Source of the DNA: Tychonema sp. LEGE 06208
GTDB lineage: Bacteria; Cyanobacteriota; Cyanobacteriia; Cyanobacteriales; Microcoleaceae
Length of the DNA stretch: 64,000 nt
Direction of reading: 5' to 3'
Assembly: GCF_015207505.1 (NCBI RefSeq)
Contig: NZ_JADEWT010000010.1
Coordinates: forward strand, 27,634-91,633
In this document: positions 15,306-26,800 of the stretch, piece after piece
Position numbering within the stretch: position 1 is the first letter of the stretch
Layout: every line of letters begins with the position of its first letter
Notes under the pieces: model-generated
The model's input: only the letters and a program-made list of their open reading frames with translations
The model's database searches: none
What the model was told of the DNA's origin: nothing
Made by a program: the position numbers and the translations under genes

Positions 15306-18300
15306 CTCTTAGTAGTAAATAAATGGTCAAATACTTTTTGTTTGACTGATTCATTCATTCCCTTGCCATTATCAGCAATGGCAATTTTAACGACCTTATC
15401 TTCTACTGAAGTTGTAATTGTAATTCTGTTGGAATTTGCTTTAGCCTCAGCAAAACTCCGCCCTATATTTGATTCTTCTAAGGCATCGATCGCATTCGCC
15501 ATAATATTCATAAATACCTGGTTAAGCTGTCCTGGGAAGCATTCGATCGCTGGAATATTCCCGTAGTCTTTGACTACTTCAATGGCGGGTCGCTCATCGT
15601 TAGCTTTCAATCGATATTTGAGAATTAAGATCGTGCTATCTATCCCCTCGTGGATATTAAAAGGAACTTTGTAGTCTTTGTCAGCCCTAGAAAAGGTGCG
15701 GAGGCTCGTGCTGATATCTTTGATGCGATCGCAACCCAATTGCATTGAGTCAATCATTTTGGGCAAGTCTGCGATAATATAGTCTAAATCGATATCTTCG
15801 GCATGGTCTGCAAGCTCTGTTTCCGGGGCGCGAGATCGATAGAGATTGAGATGCTCCACTAAGTCTTGAACTGTGGATTTAGCTTCATTCAAATTGCCAG
15901 AAATAAAGCCAACGGGGTTATTAATTTCGTGAGCCACGCCAGCAACTAAGTTTCCCAATGCCGACATCTTTTCGCTTTGAATCATTTGCAATTGGGTTTG
16001 CTGTAAGTCATGCAAGGCTTGCTCTAGCTGCTGAGCATAGGTTTGTGACTGTTCATAAAGTTGGGCATTTTCTAGGGAAATTGCAGCTTGAGCACAGAGT
16101 AAATTCAGGAGTTCCACGCGATCGCTCGTAAACGCTCCCTTGGCTAAATTATTTTCTAGATATAAAATGCCCAATAATTTACCTTGATGCAAAATCGGGT
16201 TGCACAAGATACTCTGAGGCTGTTGACGCACAATATACGGGTCATTCGCTAAAATCGGATCTGCTGTTGCATCAATCAACACAACAGTTTGATTACTGTG
16301 CTTGACTTTGTAAATGAGCTTGTGGGGGATGTCTTGACTCTCTTCAACCCCAAGGTTCTGCAACACAACTGGCTGTGTTGCCTGGGTAATTGAGCCTTTA
16401 ATTAGCAAGTGACTGTCTCGCAACAGCATTAATACACATTTATCAGCCCCAGCATTTTCAATGACGATTCTCAGTAACGATGCAAGCAGTTTTTCGAGTT
16501 CGATTTCGCTTGAGAGAGTTTGAGAAGCTTTGAGAATCGCTTTTAAATCTAGAATATCTGAGACACTGGTGCTAGAACTGGAAGAAGTGGTAGATGTCAC
16601 AGTTCCCAAAGTGAAGATAGTTTCGTGAGTAGAAAGAAGCGAACGGGTTTGCTTTAATATTGGCGCAAGCAATTGGGGATAGCGTTGTTCTAAGTCGGCG
16701 ACTTTGGCTTTTGCTCCCCAACGGGCATAGCAGTAGTAAGCTTCTTGCATATATACTGCGGCAATTTTTTCTTTACCCCAATCGAGATAGAATTTAGCTG
16801 CAAGTTCATTTGCTAAGGCTTCGTCTTGGATAAAACCATTGGCTTTAGCGCCCGCAATGGCCCGCTCATAGCCATCAATTGCCTCTGAGATATTGCCCAA
16901 AACTCGACATCTTTCTGCTGCCAAGAGAGCCACCTTGTGCTGGTGATTCATAGGGGCATTCTCTGCCCAGGTTGATAGGCTAGCGTGATGCTGTTCCGCT
17001 AAAGCAAGTAGTTGTAACTGCTCATCCTCAGACTTACCTGCTACCACCGCTAAATAGGTTAACCCCCCATAGAAATGCAAGGCGGGAATATGCAGCATTC
17101 CGACAATACTACCTAAATATTGGCTAGCTTCATTGAGATATTCAAGGGCGCGGTTATAATCACCAAACAAATAAGCCAAGATCAGCTTGTAGGTGTAAGC
17201 AATCCCAAGACCTGTTAGTTGCTTATTTTGAAGGTACTGTGGAAATATTTTCGTCTCGTCATAAGCATCTCCAATCAACAGAGTTGGTTGATGGGTTTTT
17301 TCAAGCAAGCGCCCAAACAATGCTTGGTTCATTGTTAAGAAGGCTAGGGCATTATCCTGCTTTAGTGAAGCAATGACCGAACAAAACTGAGCGATTTCTG
17401 ATTGAAGGGCAGATAATTCCTTTCCGGCATAGAAATAAGCGTAAAAATAGTGGGCCATACAATAGCTTAAATACAAAAAGTCACCGACTTCTATTCCTAC
17501 TAAATATCCCTGCTTGAGCAAAGCAGCCATAGAAATCATAGATTCTTTTTGATGCTGGACACAGGCAGCAAAATGAAGTATTGTCAAACACTTGTACGCT
17601 TTTGTATTGAGCCGATCGATTAAAGTTAAAGCCATTTTCCCCAAGTGATAGCCCCGCTCGACTTGACCCAAGCCCGTCGTTAAGACCAAGCCATAGGTAG
17701 CATAGCCAACACTCGAAACAGGAGCATTGCCAAACTGGAGCGACAAGCTCACAATTTTTGCACAAACAAAGGGCAGAAATGTAGGTCGAGCTTGTAATAC
17801 CATTGGCATGATCGTTCCCAGCAGTTCCATTGCAGCAATTGTCGTCGGGTCAGTCATTACAGGCAAGTTGACCAAATCCTCAATGACTTTCCCCTCTAGC
17901 TCGACTTCCACATTTTGTATGGTTTGTTCGCTTAGGCTCGGTGTGATGTCTGAGGGAAATTCTATCCCCAATTGAGTGACGGCTTGAGCAGCAATGGCGA
18001 TCGCATCCGCCAATTGATTCTGAGCCGTCAACACCCTGATTTGCACCATATAAACAGGCACTTTATCCAACACCGTCTGAGCTTTATCCAAAACCTGTTG
18101 AACTTGGGCGATCGCTTCCTCAAAATCAGCCTTTAAACAGGCCACATCTGCGGCGATCCCATGGAGTTTTAAGCTCAACTCATACTGAGTTTGCCAACTA
18201 TCTTCCGAGAGTAATTCCAGTCCCACCGTCACCAAGTCTCTCGCCACGCCATAAGCGGTTGCCTTTTTCGCTTTTTCGATCGCAGCTAGATTTAGTCGAA

Positions 18301-20620
18301 TCAAAGACTCACGTTCGGCTTGATGACTTAGCAACCCACGACTTAGATTTAGATGACTGACAATATCAAATAACTTCTCCTCTCGCTCTGCTGCTGACAA
18401 ACGAGTTTGGAGTAACTGACCCATTTTGAGGTGAGTGGCCTGTTTTTGGTCTTCAGGAATTAGTGAGTAGGCGGCCTGTTGCACGCGATCGTGGAAAAAG
18501 CGATAGTGAATTTGCTCCGAAATCTCTTCACTCAGGGATCGATGCTCCTGGGGTTGATTATCATCCAAATAAAACTTATAGATTTTACCCTCCGGCACAA
18601 TCAGCCCCTCTTTGAGCGCAGACCACAAAGTCAAGGCTACTTGAATTTCGTCTTGTTCTGAAACAATCGTCAAAGTCTTGAGGTCAAATTTTGCCCCAAT
18701 ACAAGCGGCAAATTTAAGCTGTTCTTGGGTGGTAACGGGCAGTTTTCGTAACTGCAAAGCCATGAATTCCACCACATCATCGGTTAAGGCTGCATCCTGT
18801 ACCTGCACTAGGTCGCATTGCCAGTGACAAACCTCCCGGTCAAAAGTAATCAGACTATCTTGATGTAATGCCTTAAGAAATTGGGTCGCAAAGAACGGAT
18901 TGCCCTGGGTCTTTTGTATGACCAGGTTGGTTAAGGGCTGCACAGCGCTTTGTGAGGCTTGAAAAGCATCAGCAATTAGGTGATTGAGGCTATCAGCACT
19001 CAAGGGACTGAGGGTGAGAGTTTCAAGGGTAACATCGGCATTTTCTAGGGTCTTAACTGTCATCAAAAAGGGATGACCGGGAAATACTTCATTATCTCGA
19101 TAGGCTCCTAAGACCAAGAGACATTGAGAGTGAGATTGGGCTTCCGTCAACAAACTTTGCATGAGGTCCAAGGAGGCGGAGTCAGCCCATTGCAGGTCAT
19201 CGATAAAGATGACTAGGGGATGTTCTACCTTCGCAAAAACCTGAATAAAGTTTTGGAACAGGAGGTTAAAGCGATTTTGGGCTGCCTCACCGGAAAGTTC
19301 TGGAGTGGGAGGTTGTGACCCAATAATCCATTCGAGTTCAGGAATCAAATCGATGAGGACTTGACCGCTATCTCCTAGTGCTTTGAGCAGCTTTTCTTTC
19401 CAGGTTTGTAACTGCCGATCGGATTCTGAGAGTAGTTGATTCATCAAATCTCGCAGTGCTTGGACAAAGGCTGACAGGGGAATGTTGCGGTTGAATTGGT
19501 CGAATTTGCCTTTGATGAAGTAGCCTTTTTGCTGGGTAATGGGTTTGTGGACTTCATTGACTACGGCGGTTTTGCCAATCCCAGAGAATCCCGCCACTAG
19601 CATGAGTTCTGAACTGCCTTGGGAAACGCGATCGAAGGCTTTAAGTAATGCTTGAACCTCAGTTTCTCGACCATAGAGTTTCTCAGGGATGAGGAAGCGA
19701 TCGCATACATCCCTTCGCGCCATTTCAAAACTCTGAATTTCACCAGTTTCTTGAAGTTGAGTTAGACATTTTTCTAAGTCAAACTTCAATCCCAAAGCAT
19801 TTTGATATCTATCTTCGGCATTTTTTGCCATCAATTTGCTGACAATTTTTGATAGTACAGAGGGAATTTCCGAGTTAATTTCATGTATTAATGGCGAGGA
19901 TTTGGTAATATGAGAATGTACCAACTCCATTGGATCGTTGGATTCAAAAGGTAACTTTCCGGTTAGTAATTCAAAGAAGGTAACACCCAAAGAATAAAAG
20001 TCAGTCCGATAGTCAATTCCCCGATTCATTCGGCCTGTTTGCTCTGGGGAAATATAAGCAAGTGTCCCTTCTAACACATTGGGATTAATTAGTGTTAGGG
20101 TTTCCCTTGGTAGTAGAGATGCAATACTAAAGTCGATTAATTTGACTTGTTTAGTTTGGGGATTAATTAAAATATTACTGGGTTTAATATCTTTATGAAT
20201 GACGCGATCGCGATACAATATATCTAAGGTATTGCAGAGTGCGATCCCTATTACTAAAAACTCCCTCAAAGATAGTGCGTTCTTCCCTTTAATCGCCCAT
20301 TCCTGAAGGGAAATCCCACCAAAATCTTCCATGATTAACGCATAGCCATTTTGGTAAGGTTCCAGGCTATAAGTTTGGATGATTCCAGGTTTATGAAGAT
20401 TTTTAGCAATGGTATATTGATTGCGAAACTGCACGAGTTCGCTAAAGGTAGGATAGTCATTTTTTAGCAGCTTGATGACGACAGGTAATCGATCGTGGTT
20501 ACGGATGGCTCGATATACTAAGGTTCGACTTCCTGAATAAACTGTCTCGACAATTTGATAGTTGGGAATTTGAACGGTTGTGTGAGGTTTGCTGTTTTGG
20601 TCAGAGTTATTAATGGTCAT
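15167..20620 (-). CDS. HstK-type giant Ser/Thr kinase - ATPase - GAF - histidine kinase (array gene 2)
   Basis: 1817 residues with the same order as gene 1: Ser/Thr kinase (Lys50, HKDIKPSN, DFS), ATPase (GFSGIGKT; LVIFIDDLQWADS), helical region, Ser/Thr-rich linker (about 30 residues), GAF, and histidine kinase with HEINNPVGF (His1564). The middle helical region is clearly diverged from gene 1 (for example different cysteine and aromatic content), whereas both ends are nearly identical to a neighbour: the 5' end to gene 1, and the last ~46 codons to gene 3. This places the protein as a mosaic formed by exchange within the array. Conserved catalytic residues for both kinase activities and the ATPase are present, apart from DFS for DFG. 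The 69-bp spacer on each side is nearly the same sequence. Confidence 0.92.
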   Translation of the reverse strand: MTINNSDQNSKPHTTVQIPNYQIVETVYSGSRTLVYRAIRNHDRLPVVIKLLKNDYPTFSELVQFRNQYTIAKNLHKPGIIQTYSLEPYQNGYALIMEDFGGISLQEWAIKGKNALSLREFLVIGIALCNTLDILYRDRVIHKDIKPSNILINPQTKQVKLIDFSIASLLPRETLTLINPNVLEGTLAYISPEQTGRMNRGIDYRTDFYSLGVTFFELLTGKLPFESNDPMELVHSHITKSSPLIHEINSEIPSVLSKIVSKLMAKNAEDRYQNALGLKFDLEKCLTQLQETGEIQSFEMARRDVCDRFLIPEKLYGRETEVQALLKAFDRVSQGSSELMLVAGFSGIGKTAVVNEVHKPITQQKGYFIKGKFDQFNRNIPLSAFVQALRDLMNQLLSESDRQLQTWKEKLLKALGDSGQVLIDLIPELEWIIGSQPPTPELSGEAAQNRFNLLFQNFIQVFAKVEHPLVIFIDDLQWADSASLDLMQSLLTEAQSHSQCLLVLGAYRDNEVFPGHPFLMTVKTLENADVTLETLTLSPLSADSLNHLIADAFQASQSAVQPLTNLVIQKTQGNPFFATQFLKALHQDSLITFDREVCHWQCDLVQVQDAALTDDVVEFMALQLRKLPVTTQEQLKFAACIGAKFDLKTLTIVSEQDEIQVALTLWSALKEGLIVPEGKIYKFYLDDNQPQEHRSLSEEISEQIHYRFFHDRVQQAAYSLIPEDQKQATHLKMGQLLQTRLSAAEREEKLFDIVSHLNLSRGLLSHQAERESLIRLNLAAIEKAKKATAYGVARDLVTVGLELLSEDSWQTQYELSLKLHGIAADVACLKADFEEAIAQVQQVLDKAQTVLDKVPVYMVQIRVLTAQNQLADAIAIAAQAVTQLGIEFPSDITPSLSEQTIQNVEVELEGKVIEDLVNLPVMTDPTTIAAMELLGTIMPMVLQARPTFLPFVCAKIVSLSLQFGNAPVSSVGYATYGLVLTTGLGQVERGYHLGKMALTLIDRLNTKAYKCLTILHFAACVQHQKESMISMAALLKQGYLVGIEVGDFLYLSYCMAHYFYAYFYAGKELSALQSEIAQFCSVIASLKQDNALAFLTMNQALFGRLLEKTHQPTLLIGDAYDETKIFPQYLQNKQLTGLGIAYTYKLILAYLFGDYNRALEYLNEASQYLGSIVGMLHIPALHFYGGLTYLAVVAGKSEDEQLQLLALAEQHHASLSTWAENAPMNHQHKVALLAAERCRVLGNISEAIDGYERAIAGAKANGFIQDEALANELAAKFYLDWGKEKIAAVYMQEAYYCYARWGAKAKVADLEQRYPQLLAPILKQTRSLLSTHETIFTLGTVTSTTSSSSSTSVSDILDLKAILKASQTLSSEIELEKLLASLLRIVIENAGADKCVLMLLRDSHLLIKGSITQATQPVVLQNLGVEESQDIPHKLIYKVKHSNQTVVLIDATADPILANDPYIVRQQPQSILCNPILHQGKLLGILYLENNLAKGAFTSDRVELLNLLCAQAAISLENAQLYEQSQTYAQQLEQALHDLQQTQLQMIQSEKMSALGNLVAGVAHEINNPVGFISGNLNEAKSTVQDLVEHLNLYRSRAPETELADHAEDIDLDYIIADLPKMIDSMQLGCDRIKDISTSLRTFSRADKDYKVPFNIHEGIDSTILILKYRLKANDERPAIEVVKDYGNIPAIECFPGQLNQVFMNIMANAIDALEESNIGRSFAEAKANSNRITITTSVEDKVVKIAIADNGKGMNESVKQKVFDHLFTTKSVGKGTGLGLAIARQIVEEKHGGSLKVNSILGKGTEFIITLPIKAV

Positions 20621-20828
20621 AGTTTTTTGAGGATTTATGAGTGAGCGATCGCTTACATGAGTCCGAATACTAGGGAAGAATTAACTTGTTTATACCGCCT
20701 TGATGGGTAAGGTGATGATAAATTCTGTTCCTTTTCCTAGTATAGAGTTAACCTTCAGGGAACCGCCATGTTTTTCCTCAACGATTTGACGCGCGATCGC
20801 CAACCCTAAACCAGTTCCTTTCCCTACA
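20406..20828. repeat. 423-bp near-identical block, copy B (gene2 5' end, spacer, gene3 3' end)
   Basis: Second copy of the block at 14883-15305. The spacer contains GTGAGCGATCGCTTAC, almost a palindrome built on a HIP1 octamer. The spacers at 26939-27004 and 32489-32559 are recognisably homologous (TTGATGxGTGA and xAAAAATTAACTT) but diverged, so the spacer has been copied with the genes. Confidence 0.85.
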
Positions 20829-23800
20829 ATCTTAGTAGTAAATAAATTATCAAAAACTTTCTGCCGCACCGCTTCATTCATACCAATGCCATTGTCTGTA
20901 ATCCGAATTACAACCTGTTTTCTATCTCCCGATAATTCTGTAGTGACAATAATTTGATTAGGATTGGCTTTAATCTCTGCATAACTACGTCCAATATTTA
21001 ACTCATCCAAAGCATCGATCGCATTCCCCAAAATATTCATAAATACCTGATTTAATTGTCCGGCATAGCATTCAATTTTTGGGAGATCGCCATAGTCCTT
21101 AATAACTTGGATTTTGGGGCGAGTGTCGTTGGCTTTCAGACGATGTTTGAGGATCATAATTGTACTATCAATGCCTTCGTGGATATTGCAGGCAACGGGG
21201 CGATCGCTATCCGCACGCGAGAATGTCCGCAGACTAATACTAATGTCTTGAATTCGCTTCACGCCTTCTTGCATCGATTCAATTAACTTGGGTAAGTCTT
21301 CCCGGATGTAGTCAAGCTCAATAGTTTCAAGTTCCTCTTGAATTTCTGGATCTAGTTGGGGATATTTTTGTTGCACTAGATCGATCAATCCAAACAAATC
21401 GTTAATGTAATCTAAGGCTGGGGTAATATTACCAGTCAGGAAGCCGACAGGGTTGTTGATTTCGTGAGCAACGCCAGCTACTAAGTTACCCAATGCTGAC
21501 ATTTTTTCGCTTTGAATCATTTGCAATTGGGTTTGCTGCAAGTTTTGTAAGGCTTGCTCTAATTCTTGAGATTTTTGGATGATGGCGGCTTCAGCACGTT
21601 TGCGATCGCTAATATCTAACACATTACCAAGAATCACTGCTTTGCCATCGAGGATAATGCGGTTGAGCGTGACATCGACCTCAAAGACTGTATTAGAATC
21701 AATTTTTCTGACATTCCACTCAAATTGAATTGTTTCCCCAGCTAATACCCTTCTCCACCAGTCTTCTACCAGATGGAACGGATTATCCGGTGTAGAATAG
21801 TCATTCAAGATCGAGCATTGCAGCGCTTGCTCTCGCTCCACACCAAACATTTCTAATACTCTGTTATTAACATCTAGCACCTTGCCATCCAGATCGTGAA
21901 TTATGATGGCACTACTAACGTTGTTGAAAATGGTACGGAGGTTCTGCTCGGAAATTTGTAGGGCAGTTTCCGCAGCTTTATATTCAGCTTCGCTGCGTTT
22001 ACGATCGCTCACATCAAAGACAACACCATCCCATACAGTTAACCCATCGCCTCGTCGTTCTGGTTGGGATATCGCTTGCACCCATTTCATGGTGCCGGAC
22101 GGGGTGACACTGCGCCATTCATGATTAAATGGGGTCAGGGTTTGGGCAGATTTGGTAATTGCTTGTTCAACATCAGCAAGATCGCCGGCATCAACTGGAT
22201 CGAAGACATTGATGATTCCTGCCATCACCATTTCTGGCTCAGCTTCATACAGATTGATGCAACCAGAACTTGCGTAGGTTATAGACTTAGCACCATCCGC
22301 AGCCAACTGTAATTGAAAGACCATCCCTGGAATATTGTCAGCCATCTTATGGAAGCGGGCTTCGCTGGCACGGAGTTCTGTCAAAGCTTGTTGTGACTGT
22401 TGATAGAGGCGGGCATTTTCGATGGAAATTGCTGCTTGGGAGCAGAGCAGATTGAGCAGTTCGACGCGATCGCTCGTAAATGCTCCAATTGTCAGATTAT
22501 TTTCCAAGTATAAAATTCCAATCAACTTACCTTGATTGAGAATTGGACTACAAAGCACACTTTTAGGCTGGTGTTTTTCAATATAGCGATCGCCAGAAAA
22601 CTCAGGATATAACCTAGCATCAACCAGTACCAGAGGTTTCAAACTCCGCTTAACAGTATTCACCAAAGCGATCGCCACATTCTGACTTGATTCTAGCGGC
22701 ATCGGCGGTAATAGCTGCGGTTCTTGTCCCTCTTCCACAAAGGCTGCTACCTGTAACTCAATATCTTGTTTAAGCAATAACACACACTTACTTGCCCCAG
22801 CATTTGTCATCACTATTTGTAACAGAGTAGTCAAGAGTTGATCGAGTTCAATTTCCCCTGAAATAGCTTGAGATACTTTAAGCAGAGTTGCCAAATCTAG
22901 AACTTCCGAGACGCTACTAGAGGTTTTGGTAGAAGCGATCGTTCCCAGTGCGATAGTTTCCTTGAAGGAGACAGAGGTATGAGGTTGCAGAAGGATGGGC
23001 GCGAGGAGTTGAGGATAACGTTTTTCTAAATCAGTCACTTTAGCTTTGGCTCCCCATCGGGCATAACAGTAATAGGCTTCAATCATGTAGGCTTGGGCAA
23101 TTTTTTCTTTACCCCAGTCAAGATAAAATTTGGCGGCAAGTTCATTACCTAGTGCTTCTTCGTTGAGAAATAGATGTTCTTTAGCGAGCGAAATGGCGCG
23201 ATCGTACAAGTCTATGGCATCGGCTTTATTACCCAAAATCCGATATTTTTCTCCTTCAACTAAATACCATTTATGCTGATGATTCATGGGCGCATTTTGC
23301 GCCCACTGTTGCAGAATAGTTTGATGACTTTCCACCAGGGCGAGTATTTCAGATTGCTCCTGCTTTGGCTTTGTGGGGAAGATTGCCAGGTACGTCAAGG
23401 CTGCATATAAATGAAAAATAGGAACTTGAATTAATCCCGATATTGCCATCAAATACGGCTTCGCTTGGGCAATGTAATCTAGGGCAGACTTGTTGTTGCC
23501 ATAACAGTAGGCAAGTAAAAGTTTGTAAACATAGACCTTAGCGAGCACCGTAAGTTCATTATTCTGATGATGCTTAGGAAGCATCACCGTTTCATCGTAG
23601 GCCTTGCCGATTAAGCAATCCGACGGAATACAGACTTTTCTCAAGTTATTCACAGTCTGCTGCATCATATCAAAATAAGTCTGAGCCGAATATTGTTTCG
23701 CCTGTGCCATCACAGCACTATAAATTGCTATTTCGGTCTCCCAAGTGTCTAGTTCCACCCCACCGAAAAAGTTGGATTCGAGATAATTGAGTATGCTATA

Positions 23801-26800
23801 GCCAGATTGTAAAAAATTTCCTGTTTCCATAGCAGCCGTATAGCTACCTTTCAGCGTCGGTATCGTTGCCCTTATAGCTTCTTGGCGATGCTGAATAAAG
23901 CTCCCAAAAAAAGCTGGAATTGTGGCTTCAAGTTCGCGGATATTGAACCTATCGAGCAAATTCATCGCCAATTTACCAAAGCTATAGCCTGTTTCCACCT
24001 CTCCCAAAAAGGCACATAATACCATTCCGTGAATTGCATACCCCACCGTCGATGTGGGTGCATTCCCAAAGTCCATCGATAAACTCACCATCATGGAGCT
24101 AAGGATGGGTAGCAATCCTGGCCTTGCCAGAAAAACGGGCGGAAATAAAGTTCCCAATAGTTGTATTGCTGCCTGAGTTGTGGCATCACTCATCACTGGT
24201 AGGTCAACCAGTTCTTCAATCAGTTTGTCACCTTGTTGGCTGCCAAGGATTTGTAGTGCTTTGCCAATTTTATTTTCATCAGTTTCGGTGGGGATTTTAA
24301 CACCTAATTGCTCCAGTGCATCTCTCCCTACCGCGATCGCTTCTAACATCTTGCCTTGGGCTGTCTGGGAAGCGATTTTAAGTTCGTAAATTTTCACTTT
24401 GTCTAAAATTGTCTGAGTTGATTGCAACACCAGTGTGGCCATCTGTTCCAGGCCATCAAAGTCATGATTCAAATAGACAACTTCGGCAGCAGCAACATAG
24501 AGATTTAGAGTCAATTCATACTGATTAACCCAGCAGTTGCTTGTGAGTAAATCAATCCCTATTTGTAAATAAATCCTTGCTGCGGCGTAAGCTGTAGAAT
24601 TTCTCGCCTTAACTCCAGCTTTCAAATTCAGTTGAGCTAATGTTTGGCGTTCGGTTGGTTTGCTGATTAATTCAATTCCTAAATTCAAATGCCCGACAAT
24701 ATCAAACAGTTTTTCCTCTTGCTCTATCTCTGAGGAATTTTGTAGGACTAATTGTCCGATTTTGAGATGAGTTGCTTGTTTGCGATCGTCAGGAATTAGG
24801 GAATAAGCAGCTTGTTGGACGCGATCGTGCAGAAACTTGTAGGAACAGGTATCAACCTTTTTTGATAATATTTGAACTGTGGCTGATTCCTCGGCTTGAT
24901 AAAACTTGTATACCTCATTAATTGGAATTACAAATCCTTCTTGCAATGCTTTCCACAAGTCCGCAGCGGTTTCGATCTGAGACTTTTCATAGACGATCGC
25001 CAACGTCCCCAAATCAAACTGATTGCCAATACAGGCTGCCAGTTTCAAAATATCTTGAGTGTTGGGTGGCAATTTCTGAAGCTGTTGCGCCATAAATTCC
25101 ACCACATCATCGGTGAGGGCAAGCGATCGCACTTGCGCTACATCACACTGCCAGGAGCCTGTATTCCAGTCAAACGCAATCAGCCCATCCTCATACAACG
25201 CCTTGAGAAACTGCGTCGTAAAAAACGGATTGCCCTTGGCTTTTTGATAGACTAACTCTGTTAACAGCATTGCCCGTTCGATCGCACAACTCAAAGTGTC
25301 TGCAATCATAAGATTCACGTCAGATTGGCTTAACGGAGTCAATGCGATCGTGTTGACAGTTGCCATTGTTTTTTGGATTTCTTCCAACGCCAGCATCAGC
25401 GGATGAGCTGGAAAAACTTCATTATCGCGGTAAGCACCAATAATGAATAGATAGCCCCCCTCTGCTTGACTCATCAACAACTTCATCAAACCCAAAGATG
25501 CTGAATCTGCCCACTGTAAATCGTCCAGAAACATCACCAATGGATGCTCTAACGTGGCAAACACCTCAATGAACTTCACAAACAGTAAATTGAAGCGATT
25601 CTGTGCCGCACTAGCAGCAAGTTCGATCGCAGATGGTTGTTTGCCAATAATTTCTTCTAGTTCAGGAATTACATCGATCAAGACTTGCCCGTTTTCACCC
25701 AAAGCAGACAAGATTTTGGCTTTCCACTGTTCTAACTGAGCATCGCTTTCACTCAGCAGTTGCCCCATCAGATCGCGGAATGTTTGTACTAATCCAGAAA
25801 ACGGGATATTGCGTTGAAACTGATCGTACTTGCCTTTGATGAAGTAGCCTTTCGATCGCACGATTGGCTTATGCACTTCATTGACAATTGCCGTTTTGCC
25901 AATCCCCGAAAAGCCTGTCACTAGCATTAGCTCAGATGCGCCATTGGCGACTCGTCCAAATGCTTGGATTAAGGTTTCTATTTCCGCTTCTCGTCCAAAA
26001 AGTTTATCTGGTATTAAAAAGCGATCGCTTAAGTCTCTCTGTCCAATTTGAAAATATTCAATCTTTGCTGTTTCATTCAATTGCAACAGACATTGTTCTA
26101 AGTCATGTTTGAGTCCCAATGTACTGTGATAGCGGTCTTCGGCATTTTTGGCGATTAATTTCATCACAATATCGCAGAGAACTTGAGGAATACCTTTTCC
26201 TTTCCCCCTTGTTCTTAAATTGGGCGGTTGTTTGGCAATATGGCAATGCACCAACTCCATTGGATCGTCAGACTGAAACGGAAGTTTTCCAGTTAGTAAT
26301 TCAAACCAGGTGATACCTAATGAGTAATAGTCACTGCGATAGTCTATACCTCGATTCATCCGTCCGGTTTGCTCTGGGGAGAGGTATGCTAGGGTTCCTT
26401 CTAAGGCATTAATGCTCTGAATTTGTTGGGTTTCTCTCGGTAGTAGAGTCGAGATGGAGAAGTCAATTAATTTAACTTGCTTTGTATCCGGGTGAATAAG
26501 GATATTGGCAGGCTTAATATCCTTGTGAATGACGCGCTGTTGATGTATGGAATGGAGGATATCTGTCAAGGACCAAGCAATAGGAAGAAACTCCTCTATT
26601 GTTAGTGGTTTTTTATGCGTAAATTGTTCTAAGGAAATGCCGCCAAAATCTTCCATTACCAGGGCATATCCGTTATGATACAGTTCCAAACTGTAGGGTT
26701 TGACAAGGCCGGGAATGTCTAAATTTTTGGCAATGCTATACTGATTGCGAAACTGCACCAGTTCGCTAAAAGTGGGATATTGCCGTTTCATCAGCTTGAT

